From: Moorella humiferrea
GTDB taxonomy: Bacteria; Bacillota; DSM-521; Neomoorellales; Neomoorellaceae
Assembly (NCBI RefSeq): GCF_039233145.1
Contig: NZ_CP136419.1
Coordinates: 966,001-1,030,000 of the forward strand
Direction: 5' to 3'
DNA length: 64,000 nt
The notes under the pieces were generated by a model. It was not told the origin of the DNA and searched no databases. It saw nothing but the letters and a program-made list of their open reading frames with translations. Below are positions 62,175 through 64,000 of the stretch, in pieces. A program made the translations under genes and the position numbers. Each line of letters opens with the position of its first letter. Within the stretch, counting starts at the first letter, position 1.

Positions 62175-63846
62175 ACTTAACGGCGGTCTTAAGTATACCA
62201 TCTGCGGCGAGTGGTTTCCGGAAGCTTACCCCGCTTACCGGTCCAAGAAATGGGGCCGGGGGGATGAAGACCCGCTGGATACTGAGATGCGGCTTTTCTG
62301 CGCCTGCGAGCGCTGGGCCTTCAACCGGCTTATGGAAGGCCGTTCCCGGGAAGAACTCAAACAAGAAGGCCAGCGGGTATTCGGCTTAAACTCCCGCTAT
62401 TGTGACGACGCCATACTGAAAGCGAGGGCTATCATAGAATCGCAAAAGGAACTCCTAGCGTTAGAAATCGAGGAAACAGAAACCAAGCTGAGCCGGGCCA
62501 AAAAGAAATTCCACTGGGCTGCAAAGGTCCTGGACAAAGCGATCAAGGCCAAAGACCCGGCAAAAATCGAGAAAACCAAACGTATTCTCCACGGCCGCAA
62601 AGCCCGGGTCAAAAAGCTTGCCGCCAAACTGGCCGAACTCCAGAAGCATGAAGCTGACGGCACTATCCCCAAGGTAGTATTCGGGGGACGGGCCTTATGG
62701 CGGCAGGTCTGCCGGGGCAAGGCCAGCCGGGAAGAATGGCGCCACACCCGGCAAAACCGGTTATACGCCCGGGGCGACGAAACTAAAGGCGGCAACCCCA
62801 ACATGAAGGTGGCTTACCAGGAGGGGAGATTTACCCTGGCAGTCACTATTTCCCATTTATCCGAGCAGAAAGGTACTGACAGCAAAGGAAGGCCCATAAT
62901 GACCAGGGCACCGCGGGTGGAAGGAGAGCTCTGGCTGCCGGAAAAACACCGGCTCAAGGTGTGGGAGTTGCTTCTTTCCGGCGCACCCTATAACGTTGAA
63001 TTGATTAGAGGCCGTGACAACCGGTACAGGGTCCATATCGCCTTCACCGTGACGGCGCCTGAATTGGTGACCGACCCCAACCGCGGCTACCTTGGGATAG
63101 ACACCAACCCAGATGGGGTAGCTCTGGCTAACGTTAATTATTTTGGCCAGCCCGAGCCCTGGCCGGAAGGCTTCACTGTTCCTTATCCCAAAGCCTTGCA
63201 CAAGTTTGCCGGAGAGTTTCAGACGATAGTACACCCGAACGGTTTCCTTTACCTCAAGATACCGGAACTGGCTTACAGCCGCAGTTTTAGACGTACTTAC
63301 CTCATCGGCGTTCTGGCCCAGGTAGTGGTGAACATCGCCAGAGTTTTAGGCAAATCTATCGCTATAGAAGACCTGGGCTTCGGCAAAGACCGGCTGGACA
63401 CCGATAAAAAGTTCAACCGCATGGCGGCCAATTTTCCTTACCGGAAGATAACCGAAGCTATTATCCGTAAAGCCTACAAAGAAGGCGTCGGCGTAAAGCC
63501 GGTCCGGCCAGCTCACACTTCCACCATCGGCTATTGGAAATACATGGAGCGGTATGGGGTAACAATCCACCATGCCGCCGCATTGGCAATCGCCCGCCGG
63601 GCAATAGGTTTTAAAGAACACATCACCAAAGAGTTAAAACAAAAAATCCAAGCCATTAAAGAAAAGCTGAACCAAAAGGCGAATTCCTTGCCTGGGGAAG
63701 GAAAAGGGATGACCCGAAAGGTGAAGCAGCAAATCATGCGGCTGGGCGAAAAGGTTTCCGTTCATAACGGCTTAGACCGCTATAAACAGGAATCCTTTTA
63801 TTCAGTCTGGCATGACTTGAAGCAGCTCGCTTTATCAAGTAGGTGA
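62137..63846 (+). CDS. TnpB-related RuvC-type protein of the IS607 element, divergent
   Basis: 569 residues. Long charged helical N-terminal half; RuvC-I Asp near residue 322 in YLGIDTNPDGVALANV; RuvC-II Glu near 410 in IAIEDLGF; the C-terminal part reads VRPAHTSTIGYWKYMERYGVTIHHAAALAIARRA, where the usual RuvC-III D (as in DVNAA) is not seen and a His–Ala–Ala–Ala stretch stands instead. The C-x2-C zinc ribbon between RuvC-II and -III is absent. Matches the family often annotated as TnpB-related accessory protein. RNA-guided nuclease activity cannot be assumed. Confidence 0.82.
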   Translation: MKKQRKNKKRMSELNGGLKYTICGEWFPEAYPAYRSKKWGRGDEDPLDTEMRLFCACERWAFNRLMEGRSREELKQEGQRVFGLNSRYCDDAILKARAIIESQKELLALEIEETETKLSRAKKKFHWAAKVLDKAIKAKDPAKIEKTKRILHGRKARVKKLAAKLAELQKHEADGTIPKVVFGGRALWRQVCRGKASREEWRHTRQNRLYARGDETKGGNPNMKVAYQEGRFTLAVTISHLSEQKGTDSKGRPIMTRAPRVEGELWLPEKHRLKVWELLLSGAPYNVELIRGRDNRYRVHIAFTVTAPELVTDPNRGYLGIDTNPDGVALANVNYFGQPEPWPEGFTVPYPKALHKFAGEFQTIVHPNGFLYLKIPELAYSRSFRRTYLIGVLAQVVVNIARVLGKSIAIEDLGFGKDRLDTDKKFNRMAANFPYRKITEAIIRKAYKEGVGVKPVRPAHTSTIGYWKYMERYGVTIHHAAALAIARRAIGFKEHITKELKQKIQAIKEKLNQKANSLPGEGKGMTRKVKQQIMRLGEKVSVHNGLDRYKQESFYSVWHDLKQLALSSR

Positions 63847-63949
63847 CCCCGTTAGCCGGTATCGGACAAACCGGTAGGCCGCATCTAACAGATCGCGCGG
63901 AGGCGTCCGGCACCTGAAAGAATAAAGTGCTGGACCACTTGACGGTCAA

Positions 63950-63995
63950 CGCAAGGCGAGAACTTTTATGGTTCTCCTTAAGGCCGCGCCTTGCG
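63950..63995 (+). other. Composite hairpin downstream of tnpB (candidate guide-RNA/element end)
   Basis: Outer arms CGCAAGGCG (63950–63958) and CGCCTTGCG (63987–63995) enclose inner arms GAGAAC (63958–63963) and GTTCTC (63971–63976). A further pair CCGGT/ACCGG lies at 63856–63874. TnpB genes commonly end in a guide-RNA (omega/reRNA) overlapping the element's right end; this structured 3' region fits that position. The window ends five bases later. Confidence 0.5.
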
Positions 63996-64000
63996 CCCGT

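Larger units (their letters stand above)
61509..63995 (+). mobile_element. IS607-family element
   Basis: Serine recombinase with MerR-like N-terminus plus an overlapping TnpB gene, followed by a structured right end at 63850–63995. IS607 elements lack terminal inverted repeats and make no or minimal target duplication, so exact ends cannot be fixed here. The left end should lie within 61280–61508 and the right end near or past the window edge. Confidence 0.8.

Noticed and set aside
1-64000. CRISPR arrays, rRNA and tRNA genes
   Set aside because: No regularly spaced direct repeats, no rRNA-like segments and no cloverleaf with a TTCGA-type T-arm were found by eye.

Overview
This window comes from a spore-forming, anaerobic, thermophile-type Firmicute, most likely Moorella or a close relative. 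The evidence is the GC-rich coding style with many GTG/TTG starts and strong AGGAGG sites, the ftsY–ylxM–ffh–rpsP–khpA–rimM–trmD–rplS–lepB–rbgA–rnhB gene order, spore genes (CotF-type coat protein, CotJC-type manganese catalase, YaaH-like hydrolase), an 11-subunit complex I lacking the NADH module, and many cytoplasmic Mo/W and Fe-S proteins. The genus is inferred from gene content only.

Layout. 1–5.7 kb: a YdcF-type protein, a secreted GH18 protein and a GntR(YtrA)–ABC ATPase–permease operon with its own palindromic operator. 5.8–16.2 kb: SRP, ribosome-maturation and translation genes, interrupted by a MTA/SAH deaminase, an aldo/keto reductase–ferredoxin fusion and an orphan response regulator. 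Between the deaminase and the reductase, on the minus strand, lies a well-matched c-di-AMP (ydaO/yuaA) riboswitch with its own promoter but no obvious target gene. 16.2–25.8 kb: nuoABCDHIJKLMN. 25.8–38.5 kb: yraN, an HDAC-like deacetylase overlapping a hydantoinase, a cell-wall amidase/CofE-like pair behind a pseudoknot leader, an isocitrate/isopropylmalate-type dehydrogenase, a phosphoesterase, an ATP-grasp ligase, a murJ–murT–gatD cluster on the minus strand and a CotF-type coat gene.

38.7–55.2 kb is the accessory core. A sigma-54 activator (43.4–45.5 kb) sits between two operons, each starting with a clear −24/−12 promoter. Operon 1 carries a 45-residue zinc ribbon, a Mo/W-bisPGD enzyme, a half-size Fe-S subunit and a DASS-type anion transporter. 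Operon 2 carries a second Mo/W enzyme, a four-cluster Fe-S subunit and an NrfD-type membrane anchor, followed by six genes not usually described together: GNAT, DUF2064 nucleotidyl/glycosyltransferase-like, HdrD-like Fe-S protein, DUF169–ferredoxin, BioB-like radical SAM and a PhnP-like metallo-beta-lactamase protein. I read this as one coregulated anaerobic redox system of unknown substrate and regard it as the best candidate for an undescribed system here.

55.2–64 kb: an Old-Yellow-Enzyme-type oxidoreductase, a TauE/SafE transporter, CotJC-type manganese catalase, an L,D-transpeptidase, a CBS-pair protein, a TIGR01777 epimerase, a broken SurA-like lipoprotein remnant (its 61-bp core also occurs near the left end of the window), and an IS607-type element (serine recombinase plus a divergent TnpB) ending close to the window edge. 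No rRNA, tRNA or CRISPR array was seen.
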